A stretch of 64,000 nt of DNA from Prado023 sp963777855 (GCA_963777855.1 CAVZRW010000008.1:62001-126000), one strand, 5' to 3'. Shown: positions 25,529-35,629, counted from the stretch's first letter. Made by a program: numbers and translations. Notes: generated from the sequence alone by a model not told the origin.

Positions 25529-26556
25529 GAGTGCAGGCCGCTGGCGAACAGGTTCACGCCGAAGAAGTTGATCAGGAAGCACGCGAAGCCGATCAGGCCC
25601 ACGACGGCCGCCCGGCGGCCCCGCCAGCCGGCGGTGGCGCGCGCGTGCAGGTACCCGGCGTACACGACCCAGGTGATGAACGCCCAGGTCTCCTTCGGGT
25701 CCCAGCCCCAGTAGCGGCCCCAGGCGTCCTCGGCCCAGATCGCGCCGGCGATCACCGCGAAGGTCCACAGCGGGAACACGAACGCGTTCACCCGGTAGGC
25801 CAGGGTGTCCAGGGTGCGTGAGTCCGGGATCCGGGCGGCGATCGCCCCGGCGAGGCGGGCCTCGGGCTTGCGCTCGGCGGTGTCGGCCACCAGGTAGAGC
25901 ACGGTCGCGGCCGCGCCCACCGTGAAGGCACCCCCGGCGATGATCGCGGCCGCGACATGGATGACCAGCCAGTAGGACTTCAGCGCCGGCACCAGCTGCG
26001 GGCTGTCGTTGTAGAGCAGCAGCACCGCCACGCCCAGGGTGATGAGGCTGGCCATGGTGATCAGCAGGCCCATCCAGCGCACGTCGCGGCGCAGCGAGAC
26101 CGCCAGGAACACGCCTGTCATCGCCGCCGCCGAGGCCAGCGAGAACTCGTACATGTTGCCCCAGGGGGCGCGCTCGGCCCAGAGGCCCCGGGTGAGCACG
26201 CCGGCCATGAGCAGGCCGAAGGCCAGCCACGTCAGCGACATCGCGATGTTGGCCGCACGCCGCCCCGGCGGCAGGACGTCGCCATCCGAGCCGCCGGAAC
26301 CTCGCGGGGACCGGGCGATCTCGGCCTCGATCTGTGCCGAGGCCTCACGGGCACGGGCCCGGGCCAGCGCGGCCGACTCGGCTGGGGTGGCGCCGGCGGG
26401 GACAGCCTCCGGGACCGGCTGGGGCGCCGGCGCCAGCTGCGGGCCGGGCGCGACCGCCCGGGCGGCGGCGAACGACACGGCGAACGAGATGAACGCCAGG
26501 GCGTACATGGCCATCGAGGCGTAGACGAGCAGGTTGCTCCACTGGGCCAGCGTCAC
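25513..26556 (-). CDS. ccsB: cytochrome c biogenesis protein CcsB (ResC/CcsA family)
   Basis: A 347-residue multi-helix membrane protein of System II cytochrome c maturation, which carries heme across the membrane and attaches it to apocytochrome c with ResB. The tryptophan-rich heme-handling motif is WGRYWGWDPKETWAF, with conserved His residues before and after it (VIHVAAAII; ASGLHSYAGV). The N-terminus contains a variable charged linker (about residues 40-95). Its GTG overlaps the resB stop as GTGA. Last gene of the tlpA-ccdA-resB-ccsB block. Confidence 0.93.
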   Translation of the reverse strand: MTLAQWSNLLVYASMAMYALAFISFAVSFAAARAVAPGPQLAPAPQPVPEAVPAGATPAESAALARARAREASAQIEAEIARSPRGSGGSDGDVLPPGRRAANIAMSLTWLAFGLLMAGVLTRGLWAERAPWGNMYEFSLASAAAMTGVFLAVSLRRDVRWMGLLITMASLITLGVAVLLLYNDSPQLVPALKSYWLVIHVAAAIIAGGAFTVGAAATVLYLVADTAERKPEARLAGAIAARIPDSRTLDTLAYRVNAFVFPLWTFAVIAGAIWAEDAWGRYWGWDPKETWAFITWVVYAGYLHARATAGWRGRRAAVVGLIGFACFLINFFGVNLFASGLHSYAGV

Positions 26557-28284
26557 GTCGGGTCCTCCGGGGTGGGGGCGGGGCTCGGGGCCGGTGCGGG
26601 TGCGGGTGCGCGCGGGGTGTCGCTGGCCGACGGCCCGCCGAGCACGGCCACGAGGGCGGCGACCTCCTCGGTCACGTCCGCGGCGTCGGTGCGCGACAGC
26701 CCGGCGACCTGCACCCGGGTGCGGCCAAGGCTAGCGCCCCCAGCCGGGTCGTGGGCGGGGCCCTGCGCCGGCGCGACGGCCCACTCCTCGACCCGCACCC
26801 AGATCCGGCGGCGTCGCACGAACAGCGAGAGCATCAGGCCGGCGATGGCGGTCACCGAGGCCAGCAGGGCCAGCCCCTTGCCGGGGTCGTGGGCGATGGA
26901 GAACGACGCCCAGCGCTCCAGGCCGACGAACTCCAGCGTGCCGGTGCCGTCGGGCAGAGTCCACGACTCGCCGGGGCGCAGGGCCTGCAGGCCGAGCTGG
27001 TCCAGGCCCTCGGTGTCCAGGGCGAACACGTTGCGCGGCACGCCCGCGTCCAGGCCGAGGTCGCCGGTCCACACCGAGGCGAACAGTGCGGGGTCGTCCG
27101 GTGCGGGGAAGGTCGAGTGCGGCCCGCGCACGTCGTCGACCGCGGCCGTCGGCAGGAACAGCCCCTGCAGGGCCAGCTGCGGGGTGCCGTCGGGGGCCTT
27201 GACGACGCCGGTGGAGGTGAAGTTGCCGTCCTGCGGCAGGAACACGACGGTGTCGTCGACGACGACGCGGCCCGTCGAGTCGGTCAGCTTCAGGTGCGGG
27301 GCATAGCCGTGGCCGACCAGGAAGACCTTGGCCCCGTCGACGCGCAGCGGCTTGTTGACCGCCACCTCACGGCTCTGCACGGGCGCCCCGGGCTCGGCGC
27401 GGTAGTCCAGCTGCGCCGCGAACGAGCGCGGTGCCCCGCGCTGGGAGCCCTCCCGCTCGAAGGTGGCATCGAAGTCGGTCATCGTGAACGAGAAGGGGGG
27501 CAGGTCCTTGGTCGAGGAGAGCTTGCCCGGTGAGAACGAGTCGTACTGGGTCAGGGTGTTGGAGAAGCCCGCGCCCTCGCGCACGATGACCGTGCCCTTC
27601 CAGCCCAGCAGCGACCCGAGGGCCACGCCCACGAGCACCAGGACCAGGGCGACGTGGAACAGCAGGTTGCCGGTCTCCCGGGAGAAGCCCTTCTCGGCGG
27701 CCAGCGAGGACGCGTTCTCCCCGGCACCCGGGGTGACCCGCCAGCGCTGGGCCCGCAGCGACTCGGCGGCGGCGGCCAGCACCTCGGCGGCCGGTCGGTC
27801 GGCGTGCCAGGTGGTGGCCCCGGCCAGGCGGTCGAGGCGGCGCGGGGCGGGCGGGGTGGGGGCGCGCATCGAGCGCCAGTGGGCGCCGATGCGCGGCAGC
27901 ACGCAGCCGATCAGGGAGATGAACAGCAGGAGGTAGACCGCCGAGAACCAGGGCGAGGTGAACACGTCGGAAGAAGCCCGCGCGGTCCAGCAGCGGCCCG
28001 GCGCTCGGGTGGGCCTCGATCCAGTCGACCACCGCGATGTCGCTCGTGCCGCGCTGGGGCAGCACGCTGCCCGGGATCGCGGCCAGGGCCAGCAGGAACA
28101 GCAGCGCCAGGGCGGTGCGCATGCTGGTCAGCTGCCGCCATCCCCAGCGCAGCCAGCCGACGGGCCCGAGCCTCGGCCCGGCCGGTGCCGCGCGCCGCCG
28201 CCGGGCCCCACCCCAGTCGGCCGACAGCGCGCTGGGGTCGAACAGGTCGTCGGACTCGGCGGTCACGGTGGGTCCGCTGCTCAC
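26553..28284 (-). CDS. resB: cytochrome c biogenesis protein ResB (one frameshift)
   Basis: System II partner of CcsB, a membrane protein with a large outside domain. Helices are visible at MRTALALLFLLALAAIPGS, PWFSAVYLLLFISLIGCVLP and GNLLFHVALVLVLVGVALGSL, and a last one near the C-terminus before RRRRIWVRV. One extra base near 27971, between GFF and DVFTSPWFS, breaks the frame; the rest is intact. The GTG at 28284 overlaps the ccdA stop as GTGA. The C-terminal tail is Pro/Ala-rich. Reconstituted length is about 576 residues, normal for actinobacterial ResB. Confidence 0.9.
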
Positions 28285-29108
28285 AGCGGCACCTCCCACC
28301 CGGAGACCCAGCCGCGCAGGGAGACGCTCAGCTCGCCCCAGAGTCCGCTGACCATGAGCAGCCCCAGGCCGACCAGGCAGACCCCGCCGACCACCTGGAT
28401 CGCGCGGGTGTGCCGTCGGGCCCACGACAGCGCGCCCAGTCCGCGCTCCATGGCCAGGCCGATCACGAGGAACGGCAGGCCCAGGCCCACGCAGTACGCG
28501 GCCGAGAGCAGTGCCCCGCGGGCCGCCGACCCCTCGGTGAAGGCCAGGCTCTGCACCGCCGCCAGCGTCGGGCCGATGCACGGGGTCCAGCCCAGGCCGA
28601 AGACGACTCCGAGCAGCGGGGCGCCCCACACCCCGCGCACCGGCCGCCGGTGCAGGCGGGCCTCGCGCTGCAGGGCGGGGATGAGGCCCAGGAACCCCAG
28701 GCCCAGGACGATCACGACCACGCCGAGCAGGCGCGTGAGCAGGTCCTGGTGGGTGAGCAGGGTGGCCCCGAGGCCCCCGAACAGCGCCCCGTAGGAGACG
28801 AACACCGCGCTGAACCCGGCGATGAACCCGAGGGTGCCCAGCAGCACCCGCGAGCGCGTGGCGGGGGCGGCGCCGGGGGCGGCGGGCGGGTTGGGCTGGG
28901 GTGCGCCGCTGGCCACCGCGACGGGCACGGCACCGGCCCGGGCAGCCGCCAGCTCCGCGCCGGTCAGCCCGGTGACGTAGGACAGGTAGCCGGGCACCAG
29001 GGGCAGCACGCACGGGCTGGCGAAGCTCAGCAGCCCGGCGAGCACCGCCAGCGGGAGGGCGACGAGCAGCGATCCCGAGGCCACGATCTCGCCGACGCCG
29101 GTGATCAT
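28281..29108 (-). CDS. ccdA: cytochrome c biogenesis thiol:disulfide transporter CcdA
   Basis: A 275-residue membrane protein with six helices that passes reducing power from the cytoplasm to TlpA/ResA-type thioredoxins outside. The two redox cysteines are in the canonical positions: SFASPCVLPLVPGYLSY near the N-terminus and GLGWTPCIGPTLA in the middle. A poorly conserved Pro/Ala-rich loop follows helix 1. The ATG overlaps the tlpA stop (ATGA) and its stop overlaps resB, so the set is translationally coupled. Confidence 0.94.
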   Translation of the reverse strand: MITGVGEIVASGSLLVALPLAVLAGLLSFASPCVLPLVPGYLSYVTGLTGAELAAARAGAVPVAVASGAPQPNPPAAPGAAPATRSRVLLGTLGFIAGFSAVFVSYGALFGGLGATLLTHQDLLTRLLGVVVIVLGLGFLGLIPALQREARLHRRPVRGVWGAPLLGVVFGLGWTPCIGPTLAAVQSLAFTEGSAARGALLSAAYCVGLGLPFLVIGLAMERGLGALSWARRHTRAIQVVGGVCLVGLGLLMVSGLWGELSVSLRGWVSGWEVPL

Positions 29109-29707
29109 CCGGACCCCTCGTCCAGCAGCGGTTCGACCAGGCCCAGCAGCCGGGAGCGGTCGACCTCGCCGAGGACGCGGGCCGCGACCCGGCCCGCCCG
29201 GTCGATGACGACGGTCGAGGGGATGGCCGCGGGGGGCAGCGTGTCGTGGAAGAGCAGCTGCAGGCTGCCGTCGGTGTCGACCACGCTGGGGTAGGTCAGG
29301 CCGAACCGCTCCACGAACGCGGTCGCCGGTGCGGCCGAGTCGCGGGTGTTCAGCCCGACGAACTGCACGTCCCGGTCGGCGAGCTCCTCGGAGACGGCCT
29401 GCAGGTCCTCGGCCTCGGCGCGGCACGGAGCGCACCACGAGGCCCACACGTTGAGCACGACGACCTCGCCGAGGTGGTCGGCCAGGGCGAAGGGTGCGCC
29501 GTCCAGCGTGGTCCCGGTCAGCGCCGGGGCGGGCACGCGCTCGGCCTCGGCCACGATGGTGGTGGTGCCGTCCCCGGAGACGTAGCCCTGCTCGGCGACG
29601 TCGGTGACCACCCGCTCGCCGGCGGAGGAGTCCTGAGCGCACCCGGCCAGCAGCGCGGCGAGCGCCACGAGGGCGGCGCCGTGCGCGAACCGGGTGCGTG
29701 CGGGCAT
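29105..29707 (-). CDS. TlpA/ResA-like thioredoxin lipoprotein
   Basis: A 200-residue secreted thioredoxin. The signal peptide ends in the lipobox LLAGC (Cys about residue 23). The active site is WASWCAPCRAEAEDL, and a cis-Pro follows in AAIPSTVVID. It reduces the CXXCH cysteines of apocytochrome c, receiving electrons from CcdA encoded directly downstream. Its ATG overlaps the phosphatase stop by one base (TGATG). Confidence 0.92.
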   Translation of the reverse strand: MPARTRFAHGAALVALAALLAGCAQDSSAGERVVTDVAEQGYVSGDGTTTIVAEAERVPAPALTGTTLDGAPFALADHLGEVVVLNVWASWCAPCRAEAEDLQAVSEELADRDVQFVGLNTRDSAAPATAFVERFGLTYPSVVDTDGSLQLLFHDTLPPAAIPSTVVIDRAGRVAARVLGEVDRSRLLGLVEPLLDEGSG

Positions 29708-30348
29708 CAGGCTCCCTTGGCCTTGGAGGCCCGGGCGGCGAGGTCGGCGGCGGGCTCGGTGTAGGAGACCGCGATGAGGCGCTGGGCGTCGAACGTGAAC
29801 GAGGTCAGCGACGCGAGGTTGCACTGGCGCCGACGCGGGTCGTGGACGAAGCTGCGGTCCTCGGCGTCCAGGCGGCACACCCAGATCGGCAGCTGGTGGC
29901 TGACCAGCAGCGCCTCGTGGCCGCGCGCCTCGTCGCGGGCCCGGCGCACCGCGTTGCGCATGCGCGCCGCGATCTCGTCGTAGGGCTCTCCCCAGGAGGG
30001 CGTGAACGGGTTCCACAGGTGCCGCCAGGCGGCGGGGTTCTTCAGGATGCCGTCGCCGACCCCCACCCGCTGGCCCTCGAAGACGTTGTCCGCCTCGATC
30101 AGGTTGTCGTCCACGCCGACCGGCAGGCCGAACGCCGCAGCGGTGGGCGCCGCGGTCTCCTGGGCCCGCTCCAGCGGGGAGGCCGTCACCACGGTGATGT
30201 CCCGGCCGGCCAGGGCCTCGGCGGCCCGGTCGGCCATCTCCCGGCCGAGGTCGGAGAGGTGGAAGTCCGGCAGGCGGCCGTAGAGGACCTGCTCGGGGTT
30301 GTGCACCTCACCATGGCGCAGCAGGTGGATGGTGGTGCGCTGGCTCAT
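29707..30348 (-). CDS. histidine phosphatase superfamily protein
   Basis: A 213-residue phosphoglycerate-mutase-like phosphatase. The catalytic motif LLRHGEVHNPE, the ASPLERAQETA segment and the second His in LLVSHQLPIW are present. The family acts on many phosphorylated substrates, and none is suggested by sequence alone. The ATG at 30348 follows GGGAGGCCC. In many actinobacteria this gene sits between hemL and the cytochrome c maturation genes, as here; a link to heme or CcsA function is not established. Confidence 0.88.
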   Translation of the reverse strand: MSQRTTIHLLRHGEVHNPEQVLYGRLPDFHLSDLGREMADRAAEALAGRDITVVTASPLERAQETAAPTAAAFGLPVGVDDNLIEADNVFEGQRVGVGDGILKNPAAWRHLWNPFTPSWGEPYDEIAARMRNAVRRARDEARGHEALLVSHQLPIWVCRLDAEDRSFVHDPRRRQCNLASLTSFTFDAQRLIAVSYTEPAADLAARASKAKGA

Positions 30349-30451
30349 CGGGCCTCCCAGTGGTGGATCCGACCGCCGGTCGGGCGGGTCCGCCGGCATC
30401 GAGGTCCCCATTGTGGACGATCCCGGCGCCCGCAGGAGGCGCAGCGCGCAG

Positions 30452-31763
30452 TCATGGCGTGGACCGCGCGGCCGCCCGGGCGGCACCGGGCAGGGCGGCC
30501 GCCACCTGGTCGAGCGCGGACTCGTCGTGGGCCGCGGAGACGAACCACGCCTCGAACGCCGAGGGCGGCAGGTAGACCCCGGCGTCGAGCATCGCGTGGA
30601 AGAACGCGCGGTACCGCCAGGCCTCCTGGGCCGAGGCCTCCGCCCAGGAGCGGACCGGCCGGTCGGTGAAGAAGACGCTGAACAGGTTGCCCGCCACCTG
30701 CACGCGATGGGCGACCCCGGCAGCGGTCATCGCCGCGGTGAGCTCGTCGGCCATCCGCGCGGCCGCCGAGTCGAGCGTGGCGTACACCGACTCGTCGCAC
30801 GCGCGCAGCGTGGCCAGGCCGCAGGTGGCGGCGATCGGGTTCCCGGCCAGGGTGCCGGCCTGGTAGACGGGTCCCGCGGGGGCGAGCATGCCCATCACGT
30901 CGGCCCGGCCGCCGAAGGCCGCGGCGGGCAGGCCCCCGCCCATCACCTTCCCGAAGGTGAACAGGTCCGGGGCCCAGCCCTCGTGCGCGCCGGTCAGGCC
31001 CCAGAAGCCGGCCGGGCCGGTCCGGAAGCCGGTCATGACCTCGTCGAACACGAACAGCGCCCCGTGCTCGCGGCACAGCCGGGCGATCGCGGCGTTGAAC
31101 CCGGGCTCCGGGGGCACGACGCCCATGTTGGCCGCGGCCGCCTCGGTGATGACCGCCGCGATCTGGCGCCCCGCTGCGCGAACAGCGCCTCGAGGGACGC
31201 GACGTCGTTGTAGGGCAGCACGATCGTGTCGGCGGCCTGGCCGGGGGTGACCCCCGGGGAGTCGGGCAGGCCCAGGGTCGCGATCCCCGACCCGGCCGCG
31301 ACCAGCAGGGAGTCGACGTGGCCGTGGTAGCACCCGGCGAACTTGACCACCAGCGAGCGGCCGGTGAACCCGCGGGCCAGGCGGATGGCACTCATGGTCG
31401 CCTCGGTGCCCGAGGAGACCAGCCGCACCATCTCGACCGGCGCGACACGGCGCACGATCTCCTCGGCGAGCTCCACCTCGGCCGGGCCGGGGGTGCCGAA
31501 GGACATCCCGCGCCGCGATCGCCTCGGAGACGGCGGCCAGCACCTCGGGGTGTGCGTGACCCAGGATCATCGGTCCCCAGGAGCAGACCATGTCGACGTA
31601 GGTCGGTGCCGTCGACGTCGGTGATCCGCGCGCCCGTCCCGCGAGCCATGAACCGCGGCGTGCCACCGACCGCACGGAAGGCCCGCACGGGGGAGTTCAC
31701 CCCGCCGGGGGTCACGGCCAGAGCCCGGTCGAACCAGGCCTGGCTCTGCGCCTGGGCCGTCAT
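30452..31763 (-). CDS. hemL: glutamate-1-semialdehyde 2,1-aminomutase (frameshifted)
   Basis: PLP enzyme producing 5-aminolevulinate from glutamate-1-semialdehyde. The start MTAQAQSQAWFDRALAVTPGGVNSPVRAF is at ATG 31763. The middle contains VRLVSSGTEATMSAIRLARG and CYHGHVDSLL, and the end contains the PLP lysine in FTFGKVMGGGLPAAA. Frame breaks lie near 31605, 31508 and 31178, each consistent with one-base errors. The ATG overlaps the hemB stop as ATGA. HemL shows that this organism uses the C5 pathway; hemA is not in the window. Confidence 0.9.
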
Positions 31764-32802
31764 CGCGCACCCACGCGACGGTGGCCGGACAGGGCCTCGG
31801 CCCGACCGTCGTCCAACCAGCCGGCCACCTCGGCGGCCCAGTAGGTCAGCACGATGTCGGCACCCGCGCGGCGGATCACCGTCAGGGTCTCGAGGATCGC
31901 CCGCTCGCGGTCGATCCAGCCCTGGGCCGCGGCCGCCTCGACCATCGCGTACTCCCCGGAGACCTGGTAGGCCGCCACCGGCACCGTCGCTGACGGCTGC
32001 CACGTCGGCGATGACGTCGAGGTAGTGCCACGCGGGCTTGACCATCACGATGTCGGCGCCCTCGGCCAGGTCGAGGGCGACCTCGCGCAGCGACTCGCGC
32101 CGGTTGGCGGGGTCCTGCTGGTAGGTGCGCCGGTCGCCGGTCAGGGCGGAGTCCACGGCCTCCCGGAACGGCCCGTAGAAGGCGGAGGCGTACTTGGCGG
32201 CGTAGGCCAGGACCACGACGTCCGGCGTGCCCGGCGCTGTCCAGGCCCGCGCGGACCGCGCCGACCTGGCCGTCCATCATGCCGCTGAGGTGCCCACCAC
32301 GTGGGCCCCCGCCTCGGCCAGGGCCACGGCCATCGCGGCGTAGCACTGCCAGGGTCGCGTCGTTGTCGACGCCGCCGTCGGCCCAGCACGCCGCAGTGGC
32401 CGTGGTCGGTGAACTCGTCCAGGCACAGGTCGGCCATCACCACGAGGTCGTCGCCGACCTCGGCGACCACGTCGCGCACGGCGGCGTTCAGCATGCCCGC
32501 CGGGTCCAGCGCACCGGAGCCGGTCGCGTCCCGGGTGGCCGGGACGCCGAAGAGCATGACCCCGCCGACCCCGGCCTCGGCCGCGGCGACGGCGGCCCGG
32601 CGAAGGGTCTCGGGCGTGTGCTGCACGACGCCGGGCATCGAGGTGATGGCGACCGGCTCGCGCAGACCCTCGCGGACGAACAGCGGCAGCACCAGCTCAG
32701 CCGGGCTCAGGCGCGTCTCGGCGACCAGCCGGCGCAGCGCGGGGGTCGCCGCAGCCGGCGCGGACGCGCCTGCGGGAAGCCCCCGAGGGTGGGGTTCGAC
32801 AC
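31760..32802 (-). CDS. hemB: porphobilinogen synthase (frameshifted)
   Basis: Condenses two 5-aminolevulinate molecules to porphobilinogen. Recognisable pieces: ATPALRRLVAETRLSPAEL, LPLFVREGL, VMLFGVPATRDATGSGA, metal-site VMADLCLDEFTDHGHCG, YAAKYASAFYGPFREAVDSA, the Schiff-base lysine in DIVMVKPAWHYLDV, and AYQVSGEYAM. Breaks lie near 32745, 32365, 32290, 32230 and 31985. The GTG at 32802 is chosen because it gives MSNPTLGGFPQARPRRLRR with GGAGG upstream, one base after the cobA-hemD stop. Confidence 0.9.
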
Positions 32803-32803
32803 C

Positions 32804-34407
32804 TCAGGTGGCCCTCCGGCGCGACCCGCCCCGGCGGCGACCCGGACGCCAGGCCGTCTCGCCGTGCTCGAGCGGCGTGGCGACGCAGCGCCTCGCCGTG
32901 GGCAGCCAGCGCCGCGGCGAGGGCGGCCACGCTGCGGCTCTCGGCCAGCACGTCGACGCGCAGGCCGTGCTCCTCGGCGGTCTTGGCCGTCTGCGGGCCG
33001 ATGCAGGCCACCACGGTGGCGGCGTGCGGCTTGCCGGCGATGCCGACCAGGTTGCGCACGGTGGTCGAGGAGGTGAACAGCACCGCGTCGAACCCGCCGC
33101 CCTTGATCGCCTCACGGATCTCGGCCGCCGGCGGGGCGGCCCGCACGGTGCGGTAGGCGGTGACGTCGTCGACCTCCCAGCCGAGCTCGGTCAGGCCCGC
33201 GACCAGGGTCTCGGTGGCGATGTCGGCGCGGGGCAGGAACACCCGGTTGATCGGGTCGACGACGGCGTCGTACGTCGGGCCACTCCTCCAGCAGGCCCGG
33301 CCGAGGACTGGTCCCCGGTCGGGCACCAGGTCGGGCACGATGCCGAAGGCGCGCAGGGCCGCGGCGGTCTGCTCGCCGACGGCCGCGACCTTGAGGCCGG
33401 CGAAGGCGCGGGCGTCCAGGCCGTACTGGTCGAACCGCTCGCGCGACGGCGCGCACGGCGTTGGCCGAGGTGAACACGACCCACTGCGTAGCGGCCGGTG
33501 ACCAGGCCCTGACCGCGCGCTCCATCTGCTGCGGCGTGCGCGGGCGGCTCGACGGAGATGGTCGGCACCTCGACGCGGCACCGCGCCGTACGGGCGCAGC
33601 TGGTCGCGACAGCGCACCGGCCTGCTCCTTGGTGCGCGGCACCAGCACCCGCCAGCCGAACAGCGGCTTGGTCTCGAACCAGGCGAGCTCGGCGCACTGG
33701 CCCACGACCTCGCCGATGACCAGCACGCCGGGGCCGACCTGGCCCTTGGCGGCCTTGATCGCGGCCGGCATCTCGCCGAGCGTGGTCAGGATCGAGCGCT
33801 GGTCGACGGTGGTGGAGTTGCGCGTGATCGCCACCGGGGTGCGCAGGTCGCGACCTGCGACGCCCAGCGCGCGGCAGATCTCCAGCGCGCGCTCAGCGCC
33901 GTCGAGGACCACGACGGTGGCGTGCGGGTCGGCCAGGGAGGCCCAGTCGACCTCGGGATCGTGGGCGTCGACGACCCGGACCTCCCGGGCCCGGCCGCCG
34001 GTGAGCGCGAAGCCCGTGTAGGCCGCCGAGCCGGTGACCGTGGAGACTCCGGGGGCGATGTCGAAGTGGATGCCGGCCTGGGTCAGCGCGGCGGCCTCGA
34101 GGGCCAGTGAGCCGTCGAGCACGGGGTCGCCGGCCATCAGGCGCACCACGCAGCGCCCCTCCCGGGCGGGCTCCATGACCAGGCGGACTCGGTCGGCGTG
34201 GTCGGCCACCTGGCCGTCCTCATCGACCGCCACGAGGATCTCGGCGTCGGCGCGGGCATGGCCGCGGGCCAGGTGGGCACATTCGGGGTCGGTGACGACG
34301 ACGTCGGCGGAGCCCAGCAACCCTGAGGCGCACACGGTCAGCAGGCCGGGGTCGCCGGGTCCCGCCGCCACCAGTGACACCTGTGCGGTCGTCGATGACG
34401 TGTTCAA
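32804..34407 (-). CDS. hemD: bifunctional uroporphyrinogen-III C-methyltransferase/uroporphyrinogen-III synthase (frameshifted)
   Basis: Fusion typical of actinobacteria. The N-terminal half is a SUMT/CobA-like methyltransferase: VAAGPGDPGLLTVCA, VRLMAGDPVLDGS, and a GVST segment. Its catalytic details deviate, so it may be only synthase-active. The C-terminal half is HemD (RVLVPRTKEQAGALS, VVFTSANAV, VLFTSSTTVRNL, ACIGPQTAKTAEEHGL). Breaks cluster between 32880 and 33640. The TTG at 34407 is proposed as start because GAGGGAGC precedes it and it overlaps the hemC stop as TTGA. Confidence 0.87.
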
Positions 34408-35363
34408 CTCGAGCTCCCTCTGTGATCCCCGGCAGCGGCGGCCAGCAGCGCGCCGGCAAGTCGCCGACCCATCTGCTCGGCCTCGCCGACCGAACCTTCG
34501 GTGGACAGGTGCACCAGCGAGCCGTCGTCCCTGGCGAGGACCGCGCGCAGGTGCATCCGGTCCTCGGACGTGTCGTGGTCGACCTGCGCGAGCGCCCCGA
34601 CGGGCGCCGAGCAGCCGGCCTCGAGAGTGGCCAGGAGGGTCCGCTCGGCGGTGACGGCGGCCCGGGTGTCCGGGTCGTCGCACGCCGCGAGGGCCTCCAC
34701 CAGCGCCGCACGGGCGCCGGGATCCAGGTCCGCGAGCTCGGCGTCGGCCTCCACGGCCAGGGCGCCCTGGCCGGGAGCCGGCAGCACCAGCTCGGGGGAG
34801 AGGTGCTCGGTGATGACCTCGGCGCGACCGAGCCGGTTCAGCCCGGCGACGGCCAGAACGACGCCGTCGAGGTCGGGGGCGCTGCCCGCCCCACCGAGGA
34901 CCCGGGACAGCCGGGTGTCGACGTTGCCGCGCAGGTCGACCAGCTCGAGGTCGGGTCGGGCCGCCGCCAGCTGGGCGCGGCGTCGCGGGGATCCAGTGCC
35001 GATGCGCGACCCAGCCTCGAGCGTGGCCAGGAGCGCACCGTCACGCGAGACCAGGGCGTCGCGCGGGTCCTCTCGCGGCGGGACGACGGCCAGTCGCAGC
35101 CGAGGGTCCGGGGCGGTGGGCAGGTCCTTCAGGGAGTGCACGGCGATGTCGGCGCGTCCGTCGGCGACCGCCTGGCGCACGCCCGCCACGAAGACCCCGG
35201 TGCCGCCGATGCTGGCCAGGGATGCCCGGTCGACGTCGCCCTGGGTGACCACCTCGACCAGCTCCAGGGTCATCCCGGCGCGCTCGGCGATCAGCTCGCC
35301 CATGGCTCGGGACTGGGCCATCGCCAGGGGGGAGCGCCGGGTCGCCAGCCGCAGGGCCCTCAT
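34404..35363 (-). CDS. hemC: porphobilinogen deaminase (hydroxymethylbilane synthase)
   Basis: A 319-residue enzyme that polymerises four porphobilinogens. Seen: LRLATRRSPLAMAQ at the N-terminus, DIAVHSLKDLP, GTGSPRRRAQL, DLRGNVDTRL, and the dipyrromethane-cofactor cysteine in LEAGCSAPVGALA. It is intact, unlike the three genes after it. The ATG at 35363 gives the normal N-terminus; it overlaps the stop of a small upstream ORF as ATGA. A promoter lies about 270 bases upstream, so the transcript has a long leader. Confidence 0.94.
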   Translation of the reverse strand: MRALRLATRRSPLAMAQSRAMGELIAERAGMTLELVEVVTQGDVDRASLASIGGTGVFVAGVRQAVADGRADIAVHSLKDLPTAPDPRLRLAVVPPREDPRDALVSRDGALLATLEAGSRIGTGSPRRRAQLAAARPDLELVDLRGNVDTRLSRVLGGAGSAPDLDGVVLAVAGLNRLGRAEVITEHLSPELVLPAPGQGALAVEADAELADLDPGARAALVEALAACDDPDTRAAVTAERTLLATLEAGCSAPVGALAQVDHDTSEDRMHLRAVLARDDGSLVHLSTEGSVGEAEQMGRRLAGALLAAAAGDHRGSSS

Positions 35364-35488
35364 GAGGGGCACCCCGCAGCACACGCGCGGGCCTGCCGGC
35401 GGCGGTCGGCGCCCTCGCCCTGGTGGTCTGCGTCGCGATCCCGTCCCGGGACGGGTGCGCCGCTGCCGGCCAGGGCGGCGGGGCTCAC
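35360..35488 (-). CDS. putative small protein coupled to hemC
   Basis: A 42-residue frame from GTG 35488 (overlapping the stop of another small frame as GTGA) to a TGA that overlaps the hemC start as ATGA. The product is hydrophilic and low in complexity (Ala/Gly/Arg), ending RACAAGCPS with a Cys-Pro pair. Its only support is the exact 4-base overlap at both ends, the coupling style used by the rest of this operon. A perfect 16-base palindrome lies inside it (35440-35455). It may be a translated leader and not a functional protein. Confidence 0.35.
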   Translation of the reverse strand: MSPAALAGSGAPVPGRDRDADHQGEGADRRRQARACAAGCPS

Positions 35489-35577
35489 GCGATCGCCCCC
35501 CGCTGGCATGCGCAGAGGCCGTGCGCGCACATCCCGACCATGGCCGCGGGGGCGGCGGAGGCCAGTAGTGCGGACAC
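35485..35577 (-). CDS. putative Cys-rich microprotein at the head of the hem operon
   Basis: A 30-residue frame starting at GTG 35577 with GGGAG 5-8 bases upstream, inside the inferred hem-operon leader. The product begins hydrophobic (MSALLASAAPAAMVG) and contains a tight metal/heme-ligand-like cluster, MCAHGLCACQRG. It ends with a GTGA overlap to the next small frame. Nothing I recognise matches it. It could be a heme- or metal-responsive leader peptide, or chance coding in GC-rich DNA. Confidence 0.35.
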   Translation of the reverse strand: MSALLASAAPAAMVGMCAHGLCACQRGAIA

Positions 35578-35629
35578 GGTGCTCCCAGGGGGAAGGGCCT
35601 GTGATATGGGCCAGTTGGAAGGTTTCGTC

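Noticed and set aside
34404..35363. hemA or rex expected next to hemC
   Set aside because: No trace of either in the upstream region; the space holds only the small frames and regulatory sequence.
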